Notes under the pieces: model-generated
The model's input: only the letters and a program-made list of their open reading frames with translations
Databases searched by the model: none
Told to the model about the DNA's origin: nothing
Source: Liolophura sinensis
Lineage: Eukaryota; Mollusca; Polyplacophora; Chitonida; Chitonidae
Assembly: GCF_032854445.1 (NCBI RefSeq)
Contig: NC_088299.1
Span: 13,199,608-13,263,607 of the forward strand
Direction: 5' to 3'
Length of the DNA: 64,000 nucleotides
Made by a program: the position numbers and the translations under genes
Shown: positions 1 through 22,059 of the stretch, piece by piece
How the letters are laid out: the number at the start of each line of letters is the position of its first letter
How positions within the stretch are numbered: position 1 is the stretch's first letter

Positions 1-900
1 TTTATCGAGTGTTAAGGTCATGTATTTCACGCGTATTTGTGTCTCTATTCAGTGTTAAAGGAAAAGACCTCTAAAACAGAAGTAGGCATCTTTTAACAGA
101 CCACTTAAAATTAGGCATAAATATACTTTCATTTATTTTTTTAGATTTTTGTTAAGAGAGTTAAAGGCGTTCAAACGTTTGAATTCTAAGATGGACTTTA
201 TGGAGCATACTATCAGAGGTTAGGAACTGATAGGGCTGACGTCACAGAAAGTTTTTCCAACTCTAATCACGCCACTGAATGTTGGAATAGATCTCTTTAC
301 CCATGAGTAAATTATTACTGAAATAATATTCTTAAAAATTCCTTCCTTCTGGTGAACATCAAGAAAAAAAGGTGATGTGACTTCAGAGTTCCTAGATGTC
401 GTCAGTGTGGCTCATAAAACCCACCATAGAATTCAAATATTTGAATGTCTGTTACACGTATTTGTTTCTTCATTTGAGGTTATTAAGGATAACGTATTTT
501 ATATGTAGGGCCTACTTGTTTCGCTATTCAGAACTAGGATCATGTTTTTACACGCACTTCTTTCTTTATTCAGTTTTAAGGTTCGTGTATTTCACACGTC
601 CTTGTTTCTTTATTTAGGGTTAAAGGTTATGTATTTATTTTTTCAGGTTTCAGAATAATGTATTTTAGACGTATTTTTGTCCTTATGCATGGTTAAGGAT
701 TATGCAGTGTACTAGTTTCTTCAATCGGGGTTAGAGATCTAGTATTTCACGTGTATTTGTGCCTTTATTCATGGTTAAGGATGATGTATTTTACACGTAC
801 TTGTGCCTTTATTCAGAGTGACGGATAGTGCATTTTATATGTATTTGTCCCTTTATTGATGTGATGGATCATGTATTTCACCCGTATTTATGTCTTTCAG
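1..900 (+). repeat. Diverged ~43-45 bp minisatellite ending at the decarboxylase 3' splice site
   Basis: Units read roughly TTCAG-GGTTAAGGATxATG-TATTTCACACGTATTTGTG-CCTTTA. Clear copies of the 'GTATTTCACxCGTATTTGTG' core start near 22, 741, 786, 831 and 872; more degenerate ones lie from about 440 to 720. 65-430 looks mostly non-repetitive. The last unit runs into the real acceptor (TATGTCTTTCAG at 889-900), and the first exon bases (GGTAACGGATC) match the unit at about 818-828 (AGTGACGGATA). Confidence 0.75.
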
Positions 901-3900
901 GGTAACGGATCGCGAAGCACTTACTGGAGCATTGACCGTGGACCCCTTGTACCTTCAGCATCATCACGAAGGTACGTTACAAGGTAGCAGTGGTGGACGG
1001 CAAAATGGTTTAAAATCAAGGGAGGGTGGGAGAGACTGGCTTTTAGAAAACTCACAAAATCGCTTTATTTATTTATATTTTTGATTGACGTTTTACGGTG
1101 TACCCAAGAATATTTCACTTACACGACGGCAGCCAGCATTTTGGTGGGAGGAAACTGGGCAGATCCCGGGAGAAACCCAAGACCATCCGCAAACCTCGCA
1201 AGATTGTAGTGTACACATAATTGTAAGGGTGTTTAGCCCTTCAATATGCAAGTTGCCAACTTTCCGGACTACTCCGGGCCCGTTTTGTCTTCAAATGCTG
1301 TGGAGAGTTGGTTTCTGTGTAATATTTGTGATTATTCTTGAGCTGTGTCTGTTGAGATAGACAAAAAGTTAAATGAAAAGAAAGTTACCTTAGAGAAAGA
1401 GATATTCCGCATAAGCGTTTCAAAGCAACACTCGATATTGAAAAGACGATACACATGTAAAATGACTTATTTATTTATTTGATGAGTGTTTTACGCCGTG
1501 CTCAAGAATATTTCACTTATTCGACGGCGGCCTGCATTATGGTGGGAGGAAACCTTTGTACTGAACGTCTGAAGAATTTTCTCAGTATCCCCCCCCCCAA
1601 ATAAAAAAAAAACATAGAAATGTTTCCTTTGGCGTAATCGGTGATCAACAACATAAATATATTTAATAAATCAATAGGATCTATGCATTTAAATTCATTT
1701 ATTTTTCTTGAAAAAGTTGAAAAATAGGTAAATTTTTTCAGCTGTGTGTCCGATGACGATGACGATGATAAGGATGTGCACAATTATGATGTTTCCATTA
1801 TTTATAGAATTTGAAACGAATTTTAAGTTTAACAAATTATTCATCCCGGTATGTCACATCACTTACGATACTGTGCATTTCTTGTTTTCAGATCAAGCTA
1901 TAGACTACAGGGTAAGTGGCCTTTTGTCTTAGATTTCGTATTTAGCATTTGTTTAAAATTACTAACCAACATTCAAATGCACTTGTCTTACATTGGTATC
2001 CAATATTAATTCTTTTATTTATTTCATTGTCCTTTAACTCATCAGTTATATGGTGACTGTCCGTGGTTTAATCCGGATACGCTGGTTTCCTCGACTATTA
2101 AACCTGAATGCCTAAGCATAGCGTTAAACACCGTTCAGATAAATAAATGATTGCGTTTTGTGGTTTGCAGCATTATGGGATTCCGCTGAGCCGACGCTTC
2201 CGGTCGCTGAAGCTGTGGTTCGTTCTGAGGGCGTACGGAGTGGAGGGGCTGCAGAAATACATCCGCGAGGTGAGAACACATCACTTCCGCTTCCGTCTCT
2301 GCTTGTTTACAAGCGTAAACCCAAATTATAATATAAAGTAAGGGTATAACTGTCAATGATATCAGTAATCTAGTAGTTGTATTGTGACACTTTTTTTGAC
2401 GGTAGTTAGCTCAGCTGGCTGGACCCTACTTGCTATAATGTAGCTGCCAGCGCTGGTCAGACTAGGCCCCTAATTCTGGAACGCGGATAATTTCACTAAA
2501 AGTAACAGCTCGGACCCTACCTTACATTAGGTATGCATTGATTCGTCGAGTTGACCAAAGTGTAGATGTGTCACAGTCAGCATTGCCTAACCATCTTTTT
2601 ATAGTAATCCACCCGTTTAAACTTTTGAATCGAACTAGTCTAACAAAAGCCTGCCATATTTTGAGTTCGAACTACCACCAAGTCCGGGCATGGAACCCGC
2701 TGGCTATTCAGTTCAATGGATTACTGTTAATAGATGGATTACCGATGCTGGCTGTGACATATGAACACTTTGTACAATTCGGTGAATCAGTGCATACCAA
2801 CTGTAATGTTGAGTTCGAACTGTGGAAGTAGGCATGACCGGCGCTGAGTGCTGCATCATCGTCATACGTCATCGTCATACGTCATCCAGCTAGCTGAGCC
2901 AGCTGGCAGTGGGCTGCTGTACGCACTTAGTCCTGACCGGCTTCCCCATCCAACACACCTTAGTGACGTGGTGTACTTGTAGGCCTACCAAAGAAGTTTT
3001 TGAATAAAGTGCTTAACACCGGTCATGTAAATCAATTTCAATTTCGGAGGCACAAATATTAGCTTATATCAAAACTTTAGTACAGTGAACCATAATTTTT
3101 TGTGATATTATAAGTCATAAAAAAGTGCCATATCGTGGTTTGCGATTTTTTAAAAATAATTATTACTATATTTTAGACATCTAAATGTAGGTAACAAAAA
3201 TTTAAACCTTAAACTACACAACTGTGCCTGAAAACAGGAATAATTTCAAGCAGTTCTGTTCAGTCAGCAATATACCTATTGTTCTCCAGTCCGGTCACAC
3301 CTTACAGTCTTCTATATAATCTTCCGTTTTGGTACACACATCATAGGAGAAGACAATAGCCCATATACTGGTTGGTTTGGCCTAAGTTCACGTCTGGGGT
3401 TTTCGGCATGACGTTCCAAAAAGAAAAAAAGAACTATAAATCTGACGACAATGCGATAAGAAGACATTTTTTGAGAACTGACCGAAATGAAGTTGAATCA
3501 TCATAATCGAACTTCAAAATTTTCATTATTTTTATTATTTTTTCTTACTACGACGATTATTAGTAATAAATTATTATTATTATTATTATTATTACAGCAT
3601 GTCCGCCTAGCAAAGCTATTTGAGAGCCTGGTGAGAAAGGACGACAGATTTGAAGTGATGGGTACTGTGACAATGGGATTGGTGTGCTTCAGACTAAAGG
3701 TTCGTTCACCTATGTTTCACTTTGGCAAGTTTTGTGTATTGTTTATAGCGTTTAAAATAAATAAATAAACAACTAGCTGTCCAACACGTCCCAATTTGGG
3801 GCAATATATTTGCAGGATCACGCTTTTTGTCTTACATTTACTTTATGATGCAGCCACCATCGTAAGAATCTCATATAAAAAAATATAAATATCCGTTTGC

Positions 3901-4479
3901 AGGCAACAATATAAATTCTTATCCTGTACGATAGAAAATATAGATCAGCCTTATATTGTATATTCACTGGAAAAAACTAATGTCAAACTTCGTCTCTCTC
4001 TTTAGGGTCACAATGTGCTCACACAAAGGCTTCTGCGCTCTATTAACGAGAATGGAAAGATACACATGGTCCCGGCCCTCATCAACGATCACTACGTCAT
4101 CAGATTTGCGATCTGCGCTCAGAATGCCGCCGACGAAGACATAGATTTTGCCTGGGACGTCATCTCAACGTGTGCAGCTGGCGTTCTCTTCAGCAGGAAT
4201 GACAGTAACAGAGAATCTGTAAAGTTGGATTCGGAGAACACGAGCGAGGAAGAAGACGAGGTCTTCTCGGACTTTGAAAATGACATCATCTTTGATAACC
4301 AGAGGAGCAATCTGTCCAGATCGAAACTTAGACGTAGTTTGTTTTTGAAGATGGTGTCCGATCCGAAATGCTACAACCCCAAAGTTCAGAAGTCACTCTC
4401 GATGGATTCGAAACGACGGTGCAGCGACTCGTCGAAATATGTATCCACCCCGGACTATTATTTCGGGTCTCCTATCTAA
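901..4479 (+). CDS. Aromatic-L-amino-acid decarboxylase family (tyrosine-decarboxylase-like), C-terminal part, 5 exons, 5'-partial
   Basis: PLP-dependent group II decarboxylase, which makes biogenic amines such as tyramine, dopamine, serotonin or histamine in the cytosol. Exons: 901-971, 1892-1911, 2171-2269, 3598-3699 and 4006-4479. All have AG/GT borders and phases match at every junction (766 nt, stop included). Family blocks in order: [10 protein letters not shown], then DYR joined to [20 protein letters not shown] and [29 protein letters not shown] and [37 protein letters not shown]. The tail has an acidic Ser/Glu stretch, then [14 protein letters not shown], which I associate with invertebrate tyrosine decarboxylases; histidine or DOPA decarboxylase is not excluded. 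The PLP-lysine region and N-terminal half lie before the window. The first exon begins at the third base of a codon, so an upstream exon is required. Family call is firm; substrate is inference. Confidence 0.93.
1062..1205 (+). repeat. Family A repeat copy in a decarboxylase intron
   Basis: TTTATTTATTT, then TTTTACGGTGTACCCAAGAA - TATTTCACTTACACGACGGC, GGTGGGAGGAAACTGGGCAG, and ACCATCCGCA. This family is the commonest dispersed repeat in the window; a second, truncated copy lies at 1467-1554. Confidence 0.85.
1467..1554 (+). repeat. Family A repeat copy, 3'-truncated
   Basis: TTTATTTATTTGATGAGTGT - TTTACGCCGTGCTCAAGAAT to GGTGGGAGGAAACC, then lost. Confidence 0.85.
1892..1911 (+). CDS. 20-nt microexon of the decarboxylase gene
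   Basis: Acceptor TTGTTTTCAG precedes and donor GTAAGTGG follows a 20-base exon. With the one base carried over from exon 901-971 it encodes DQAIDYR and leaves phase 0 for the exon at 2171. DYR followed by [10 protein letters not shown] reproduces the conserved family stretch between the 'YLxH' block and 'IPLxRRFR', so skipping it would remove conserved residues and shift the frame (20 is not a multiple of 3). Confidence 0.82.
3571..3597 (+). repeat. (TTA)n microsatellite forming the acceptor region of the exon at 3598
   Basis: TTATTATTATTATTATTATTA runs directly into CAG and the exon start at 3598. The microsatellite therefore takes the place of an ordinary polypyrimidine tract in this 3' splice site. 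Confidence 0.7.
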
Positions 4480-4658
4480 CAGGGATGAATTAAACCTGAA
4501 GACCACGAAGATAACTCTCGCTATATCCAATAATAACGATCGTAGAACAGGTCGACCGCATAACCAGTGCAATACGAAACCACGTAAGCCAGTGGTATAT
4601 AAATCTAGCATCAGCACCGAACCTATATAAACCGCAATACGCATTATATGTGATATAT

Positions 4659-4679
4659 GTGTGTGTGTGTGTGTGTATG
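4659..4679. repeat. (GT)n microsatellite
   Basis: About nine GT dinucleotides in the presumed 3' UTR of the decarboxylase gene. Confidence 0.7.
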
Positions 4680-5523
4680 TTACGATGTTTATGAATGGGT
4701 ACAATCAACATATCCTACAGTTTTGATCTTATACATGTTTTTACAAAGATATTTCTTTTTCTTTGAAATGTGATAATTTATAAACAATGCTATTTATTTA
4801 CTTATTGATTTTGTAGACGCTTAATACTATTTCAAGTTTAAGAAGAGGGCTGGATAAAGAAGTGGAGGAAAACGATTGGAAGGAGGTAAAACCCTTGCCC
4901 TTTATCAGGTATCTGACTAATGTAATCGACCAGAACGAGATTCGAACGCTCGACCTTTAAGGGCTTAGCAACTATCGGTGGAAAACATTAGTCCCCTTGA
5001 CTGGAGAGTGTCCAATTTAAATGAATGGATCAATTATTTAATGATAGTAAAGGTTGAAATTTAGCAGATGTATGTTATTCATAGATCCTCATATTTGACC
5101 TAGAACCACAACACTTCCGTTACACAAGTCTGATACTTATATCATAAATATTTAACTTATTCATGTACATTTGCTAACCTGGTAATTTAGCATAGAAAGA
5201 AGAGCTATGAGAGGTAACACTGTTTTATGTATGCCAATGAAATCACATAGGGTAAATTATTTAGCCATTGTGTCATTATATATAAATATAGTATCATAAA
5301 TGTTGGATACTTATATATTAAAACTTACCTTATTTTGTTAATATATGATATCTTATATTCTAGCCCCTAAGTAACGTATGTGCTTGGGTGATTAGACCTT
5401 CAAAACTAGGTACAATATAGCCTTATGCATTATCCAAATGAAGGTATGTCAATGACAACTGTGTAATACGTTTTACATGTAAGCTATTATGCAGAGTTAC
5501 AGCTGCTTGTAGATATAGGAAGC

Positions 5524-5529
5524 AATAAA
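5524..5529 (+). terminator. Possible poly(A) signal of the decarboxylase gene
   Basis: AATAAA lies about 1.05 kb after the stop codon at 4479, in AT-rich sequence. A nearer variant signal cannot be excluded. Confidence 0.3.
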
Positions 5530-7429
5530 TATAACTTATATAATGGGACTTTCTGGTCTTTTTTGAAGAAGCGATATAACAGAAATTAGACATTTATTAC
5601 TGGTAGATACGGCACTTCACTAGCACTTGGTTAAAATCGACGCAAGCGTTTTATCAAATGAACTGTAGCGCATGGAGAGAATATTAACCAAGTGCTTACC
5701 CAGCGGCATGTAAACTCTAATTTTAAAGGGTTTTACTTTCATTTACCCACAGTACACTGCCTAAGATTAAAACCTTTAAACAAAGGTTTACAATAAATGA
5801 TGACCCCTTATTGTAAGTGGATTGTTCGTTGGAGGCGCGAAAACAAGGAACAGAAAATAGAGATCTCTCCAATCCGTTGAGACAAGGAAGAGACTCCAGA
5901 TCTCATACTTATCCCAGTCGATCATTTTTAAATGTCTCAGCAACGGAAATAAATGCTTTACGTCACTTTCTGATGCGAACCAATGAATTTATCACTTGTT
6001 TGCTTCTTTACTCCGCTATGAAGATTATATGCATATCTAATCAGCCATGTTAAAAAGTTGTCCGCTTGAATTAAGTCGATTAAAAACTGTGTAGCTTCCG
6101 TTTGGTTTTAGGGTGCGTTCTACACGTCGATTTCCCCCCCCCCCCACCCCACCCATCAAACTACACCCACCCCCCACCCCCACCGCCCCTCCCTCCCTCT
6201 GATGGAATTCATTAGTCACCGGCCGACACGGTGTTACGTCTCTGTGTTTAGAAGTTACCTTCTCGCTTTGGCGCTAATACACATGGCACGGACTCCTGGA
6301 CATCATTTAATCAGTATGTCTTATTTCTTAAATCTTAAGTCGTGAGGCTTACCGAAGGGTGAATGGGTTCGTGAAACCATCGTACATCGTAACTTTTAAC
6401 TTAAGGGCCTGAGTTGCTATATCTATTACAGTAGCTATCTCCGAGCGATTGAAACGAGACCTTAAGCAGTCAAGAGGATAGGCTACCCAATAACCCATGG
6501 GACACCAAGTCACCCAGATTAACTCTCTCTGTTTCCTTGTATATGTTGAGTTCTAAATGCAGAAGAAGGAAGACCCTTCCAGTTTTTAAATCTTGACATA
6601 AACTAGTTCGTTTTAGGGACAGTCGATCTATGGAACCACTGAGGTCTAGCTTATAGGAGAAGGCCAATACTCGCTTCTAATCGAATGCGGTTTATTTGTT
6701 AACTGATTGATGTGTTTATCTAAAAGAAAGATTTTTAGTGAAAGTCTGTTTCCTGCAATATGCCTGCAATATACGGTGAAAATGGAGTTATTCTGCAATC
6801 AGTCATATATTCATATAATCTCTAACATGTTTCAATTTTGGTGATTTTTTGTCACACCAAACTAGAAAACTTCAACGAAAGAGAGAAGAACAAAAGCTGT
6901 GCCTCTCTCGGGTTGGCCATATTTTGAGGCTGCAATTACTTTGGGTACTTGCTACAGTTTTCCCTTCTGAAATGTTCATAGAAATCTCACTCACTTAAGG
7001 CTCCACACAAAGTAAAAAAAATATACATACACGCAATATGAATCCAAACACTCAGTATTAGCCAACCTCAAACCATGTCTGAGATTACGAAAAACGAAAT
7101 GCATGTAATCTTGCATCCGCTCCATTAACCATATTATTATATATCATTGTGATTTTTGGTTTAAATTGGTCATTACGCGGTCACTTTATATTCCGCACAA
7201 CATGCGTGTACAACGGTCACGCGCTCAAGCAAAGCAATGTCATGTTCACAAAATAATATCCTATGCTCACGAGACAATGGCCAACGACCATGTGCCTTTA
7301 GTCTACTGCAGTTACCTCCCTTGGTGTGCATCTCTGACTGCTTGTTTGTAATGTAAACAAACCGAAGATGGCTATCTTCGCTATTCAGCTATCTAAAGTA
7401 CCAGCTGAGCAAGTACTCAGTGGCACGAA

Positions 7430-7600
7430 GCCATTGTGCAACGATAGCATCGTGCCGTCGTTTCGTGCCACTGTACCATCGCTTCGTGCCATCATACCAT
7501 CGTACCATCGTTACATGCCATCGTACAATTCGTAAAATCGCTTCTTGCTATCGCCGGATTACGGAACGATGGTATGACGATGGTATGACAAACCAACTGA
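7430..7600. repeat. Degenerate short tandem repeat (TACCATCG / TTCGTGCC)
   Basis: Repeated CGTACCATCGTTxCATGCCAT-like words, followed by inverse copies (GGAACGATGGTATGACGATGG), so the block can also fold as a hairpin. No gene function is suggested. Confidence 0.6.
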
Positions 7601-9323
7601 CTTAAAACCGAAATAACGAAGGATGCATGGGTTCGAAATGTCTTATTGGTGTAGGGCCCGATAGTCACAACGAGCCAATGCTTTTCGGCAACCGAGCCAT
7701 CGAGGCATCGCTCTAATATTGTGTTTATACTGTGGTTCGAGAACAGTTACCCTTTACAAATAATCGCAAAAAATCACGGAGTACGACGTTAATCAACACT
7801 CAAATAAATAAATACACAATCACGAAAAAGTTTCAAATTTCAATCATTTCAGAACAAACACTGTTTGAGAGTTGCTTTTCTTTTTTCTTTTTTTTTTGCT
7901 GTTGTTGTTTTTTTTTTGCGCCGTATTCAAAAATTGCGCAACGTATTCCCCTTAAATGTGAAGCAATTTATAAAAGCTAAACATACACCGCTATATAGCT
8001 ATGTCAAGATTTTCCCTGAAAACGGTTAGCAGGCTATGGTCCAGTGATTAAGCCACTTGCCTTTCAGGCGCAACATATCTGTTCGTGGGCTCTTGAAAAT
8101 AAGCGGTCGACGAGCATTCTCACGTTCAATGAAGACCACTTCCATGTGTGTGTCACGCGTGTTAAAAAAAATGGCTAAGGGTGCTTCGGTTTCCCATACA
8201 AAACACAATGACGACATCGTACATGTGAAAATATCCTGAGAATGGCGTAAAATTAATGTTAAAATTAAGTAAATAATTCACCGCTTTCGGTTTCTGGAAG
8301 CAGCGTCTTCTTGTTTACCTAGCTTGTTTTTTAGCAACATGCTATTACGACATCAGAAAACCAGCTAACACAGGGCGTATTTGTGACCTTTAATATTTGT
8401 CCTCTTTCTCACAGGTTTACAGAAAATGACATTCCTTCTCTCAGCTTTACAAGTAACGTTGCATCTGCTAAATATTTATGTTGATATTTCTCCCGTGATT
8501 CGTCAGAAAATTAGAAAATTGACACGTGTGTAGCTTCACCTAAATGTTGTACAAATTTGCCTTAATTAGTGGAAGGTCACGTACCTTTAGCGGAACATTG
8601 ATTTCTGCCTTTACACATTCCTAATGATTTTTTTGTACCTTTTCAAGTTCCACAAGCAAAACAACTTTTAACACATATATATAATTGCAGAAGACAACTT
8701 ATAACTTTGACCTTATAAATATAATATAATTTTTAATACAGTAATAAGTAAAACAGGAGTTTCGCAAACAGTAACAGTGAATGATATTGCTTGTTGCAAG
8801 GTACATCAATTTATCAAGTTTTCAAGAAGATTATATTATAATGAGCCTACAATGTTTATCAAAAACTAGAATTTTTATCAAACGGGTGTCCCATGTGGGC
8901 ATAATCTGCTTTTAAAGAAACTGTTTTGCATGTTTGACAGTTCTTCGCATGTGGATTTGTAACCCGAGTAGTAGGTGTAGAATATATGACAAACTGACAG
9001 TAACTTTAACTTCTGGCAGGACATTTAAGATCACTGAAGCGCTTACATTGTAGATCTTACTACAACGCGTTGCTGTACGACTAAACATTTACATCTTCAT
9101 GTAAATATATTTGTAACTAAGGTTTATTTTATTTGCTATATGCACTCATGTGCTGTTAAAACTGGCAACTCTAGGTAACTGTGTTTGAATTATGTAAATG
9201 TACTGTTTTATACTGGTCCATCTGGGGCTGTTGTTAATTTTCCTTTTACAGCTTGTAAAAATTTATCTCATTTATCAATTTAATCAAAGTCGCCTAATTC
9301 CTGTCTCACACGGGAGGGCTGTT

Positions 9324-9329
9324 TTTATT
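9324..9329 (-). terminator. Probable poly(A) signal of the protease gene
   Basis: AATAAA on the minus strand, about 225 bases after the protease stop codon. Confidence 0.45.
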
Positions 9330-9553
9330 ACGTAATCGTAACACTCACATCACTTCCTGTCTCCTCCTCATGACATCAGTAACCTTGATCTTGTTCAAGA
9401 TTGCTGAATCAAGTTTGCTATAAGTAACGGTAACTGTAATGTAAAGCTAGTGTACGGAGCGGCACATGCGCAGAGGAGGAGGATTATGATGTTGTACAGC
9501 ACCATGAGGAAGAGATACGGTGGATGTCACACCATAAACCTATCAATTAACAT

Positions 9554-19035
<9,482 letters not shown>

Positions 19036-19209
19036 AGGAAACCCGTGTCACCGGAATCAGACAATAGCCGACTGTGACCTCTCTCTTCACTGAATTCATA
19101 TAAGAACATCCATACGTAGGACTTATCAGTGCGTAAATCACCTGAAAGCTGTAACCAACAGCTAAGAAGCTTTATTACCATTATTGGCGACATTTGAAAG
19201 ATAGCATCT

Positions 19210-21510
19210 CGATACTCGTTTATTTTATTTTACCTTTCTTTCAGAAATGATGTTGTAATGTGATCTTTATGCATACGTTTGAACACCGACTGTTTGCATC
19301 TCGTTGTTTATAGCGACGTTTGTATGATTTGTGCGATTTATGATTTACGAGTTATATATATGCTTATAAATCACATCCTACATGTGCACGCACATGGCAA
19401 ATTGTACATAGATATATTGGAAATTAACCCAATTTTAAGGTAACCAATAAAGTTTCCCATTTTGCATCCAGTCCTAGATAACAATTGGTTGTAGGCCTCA
19501 CAATGGAATAACGTAGGCAAATCGGCCATACACCATGGCTTTCATATCTCCACCCTGTTCTCAGATGACCCGGGACCAATGACCTACACGACTCCATTCT
19601 GTTCTTTGAGGGCCCTCATGACTCCACTACATTCGCATCTGACGTGGGAACAGGGCCCTCATGGCTCCACTCTGTTCTCAGATGACGTGGGAACAGGGCC
19701 CTCATGTCCCCACGTCTTTTCTCATCTGACGCATGACATGGCTCCATTTGTTCTCGTCTGACGCGGAGCTAGAGCCCTCATGGCACTTTGTTCTCAGATG
19801 AGGCGGAACCAGAGCCCTCGTGGCTCCACTCTGTTTTCATCCGATACTGTACCAGGACCCTCATGGCTAGTTTGACCTCGATGAAGCCTGAACCCTTTTT
19901 CGTAACCCATTTCCATATGGTAAACCATCAGTTTGTGTCCCAAATATAGCCTATATCATTTTCTACACTAAACAAACATTATCAAAATGGAACCCTTGAT
20001 ATATTCCCCATGTGAATACCCTTGGATAGGCCTTATATTTTCTAAATGGGACCTATATTATTTTCAACACTAGCCCCACATTCTGAAGTCCGACTACTTG
20101 ATTGATTGATTAAGGGTTAGTATGTTAGGTTGGATGGATGAGGTTGGTGGGTTGACTGATATATTGATTAAATGATTGTGGATTCATTTCTGATTGGATT
20201 TCTGTTTGATTGTTCATACCTACTTGCTACATGCATTGAGCATTTAGCAGGTGTATAGCCCATTCCAATAAGTGATTTCTTAAGTTGTCGAAATATTTAA
20301 ACATATTAAGCAACAATCCAATTTTCAAACAAGGAAACCAAAATTCTTAGCCCGTTACAACGGGGATATTGATTGCCTGAAAGAAGTGTTTTAAGCAGTT
20401 ACTGACTTGTCCCGGTGGGAACAGTTCTGCATTGGAATTTTTGTCTTAAATGGGTAAGTATTTCGTTGAATAAAGCCCATGTCCATCAGTTGTCCAAAAC
20501 ACATGGCTGTATGGGCTTCTCTTGCAATGTTTCACAATGTTTCTCTTGCAATGTTTCAGCTGGAAAGATTTTAAAGCCTTTGTCAAGACTGCAGTATATC
20601 ATTTTTGAGTTTGTCACTGATGACCATATTGGTCCCCAACATCATGGGGAAAGCATTTAACATAAATCTGTATGTTTATGTTAAATGTCCAGACCACCTG
20701 ATGACTCTATTTCTGGGTAAGGGCGCTACGGCACCAGCTGAGAATGAGAGGCCAATATACTTTACTGCAGGCATGTCTTTCGTATCTTTTGTGTAGCTAG
20801 TAACTCGATAATTTCATACATACCACTATTAATTGACTACGAAACATACACATGAATGCACTGTTTTCCGGGAAACTATTGATTTTTTGCTGACTTGTAT
20901 TGATTTAAGTTTGATATGAATCCGTCAACACTAATTTGATAATATTTTATTGTTAATTACTTTTTTCTTGTGAATGAAAGGAAGTTACCGACATTATCTT
21001 TCTTTGGACCATACCATCTATGAATATACTGACCACCGAAACGTCAGATCGCGGTTACAGTCGACAATGTGGGCACTTCCAGTAAAATATTTAAACCTTT
21101 CCACAGCTGTTTTATAAGTAAAACCTGCTAACCGATTTAAATTTTGATGAGTCTACTAGATAAGAAGAGCTCTGTGGACACAGACAGGCTTATAGTATCC
21201 CCACACCTGATGCAAAAACCATGTCTGGAAATCTTTACCCGGAATGCGTTGCTTTATAAATCTTCATATCAAAATGCGTCTGATATTATAATAAAAAAGA
21301 ACCTTATCATTAAATATCGTCTGCAATCAGTGCACGAGAATTGCATGACACGAAATAGGCGAATGCTCCTTATAATACTCACAACCAACAGAAGAACAAC
21401 AACAAACTTTTAAAAATTTGAAATTGTATAAGTACATGATGTAATGTGATGGTGTGGCAGTAACAGTAACATGTAGTTTCAAAAAATGCTGTTATGCAGT
21501 TTTTTTCTTG
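19210..21510. other. Upstream flank of the protease gene, no gene recognised
   Basis: Apart from the 45-bp repeat at 19550-19875 and a small CTCTTGCAATGTTTCA duplication near 20520-20560, I see no feature. No promoter motif could be assigned confidently. Confidence 0.5.
19550..19875. repeat. ~45-bp degenerate minisatellite upstream of the protease gene
   Basis: About seven units of GGGAACAGGGCCCTCATGGC - TCCACTCTGTTCTCAGATGACG. It lies about 0.5-0.8 kb upstream of the protease start codon, so it would be in the 5' flank or 5' UTR intron. Confidence 0.8.
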
Positions 21511-21518
21511 GCCCGTCC

Positions 21519-22043
21519 TTATCGGCAAAATGTTTGTATATGTCTTCGCATTATACATTTTCGGCCTTCCGCCTGCGGTGTCCTTCTCGATTTTCGGGAG
21601 GGTTTGGGAATTTTAGACGTTGTAGAATTCTGACTGTGCGGCTGCTCGTTCCTGTCTGTCCCGCGCGGAGTCGGCGCCGATGGTCGTTCGTCACATGACA
21701 TCTCTGATCCAATCACGTTTCTCGTAATGATGTACTCGGGGATCGGAGATCCTGAATAAACCGGAAGTGGCAGTCTTGACAGTAGATTACCAATGGGCGA
21801 AGTACTGCACTGAGATGGCGTAGGCTCTGGTGATATCTGACAACAGTACCGGCCTTCCTCTACACATTTTTCATGTACCATTTTACCACTGCTATTTTGT
21901 CGCCTTCTTACCCACCAGTCATAATGCTCCTTAAGATCTCTGTACTGGTCTCGAGCCCGTTGTTTAATGGCTTCTAGATCGTCATACTTGTTTTTTGGCC
22001 TAGGCCACTCTGGAGTCACGAGAACATAGTGATTGTTGTTCAT
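21519..22043 (-). CDS. Unrecognised 174-residue protein (candidate gene or terminal exon)
   Basis: One uninterrupted 174-codon ORF. The ATG lies seven bases after an acceptor-like TTTCATTTCAG (minus strand, about 22052), as in a coding exon preceded by a non-coding 5' exon. The N-terminal third is charged and probably helical (KYDDLEAIKQRARDQYRDLK, then EHYDWWVRRRQ). The middle is Cys- and Pro-containing, and the C-terminal third is basic and Ser/Pro/Arg-rich (KIPKPSRKSRRTPQAEGRK). I see no signal peptide or membrane segment. I do not recognise a family; it could be a lineage-specific protein or a fragment of a mobile element. Confidence 0.45.
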   Translation of the reverse strand: MNNNHYVLVTPEWPRPKNKYDDLEAIKQRARDQYRDLKEHYDWWVRRRQNSSGKMVHEKCVEEGRYCCQISPEPTPSQCSTSPIGNLLSRLPLPVYSGSPIPEYIITRNVIGSEMSCDERPSAPTPRGTDRNEQPHSQNSTTSKIPKPSRKSRRTPQAEGRKCIMRRHIQTFCR

Positions 22044-22059
22044 AGTTTATCTGAAATGA

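Larger units (their letters stand above)
4710..9320. other. Intergenic stretch without recognised genes
   Basis: AT-rich sequence between the decarboxylase (+) and protease (-) 3' ends. No ORF resembles a protein I know. It holds C-rich low complexity near 6136-6185, a degenerate 'ACCATCG' repeat at 7430-7600, and tRNA-like SINE remnants near 4920-4975 and 8035-8200. Confidence 0.6.
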
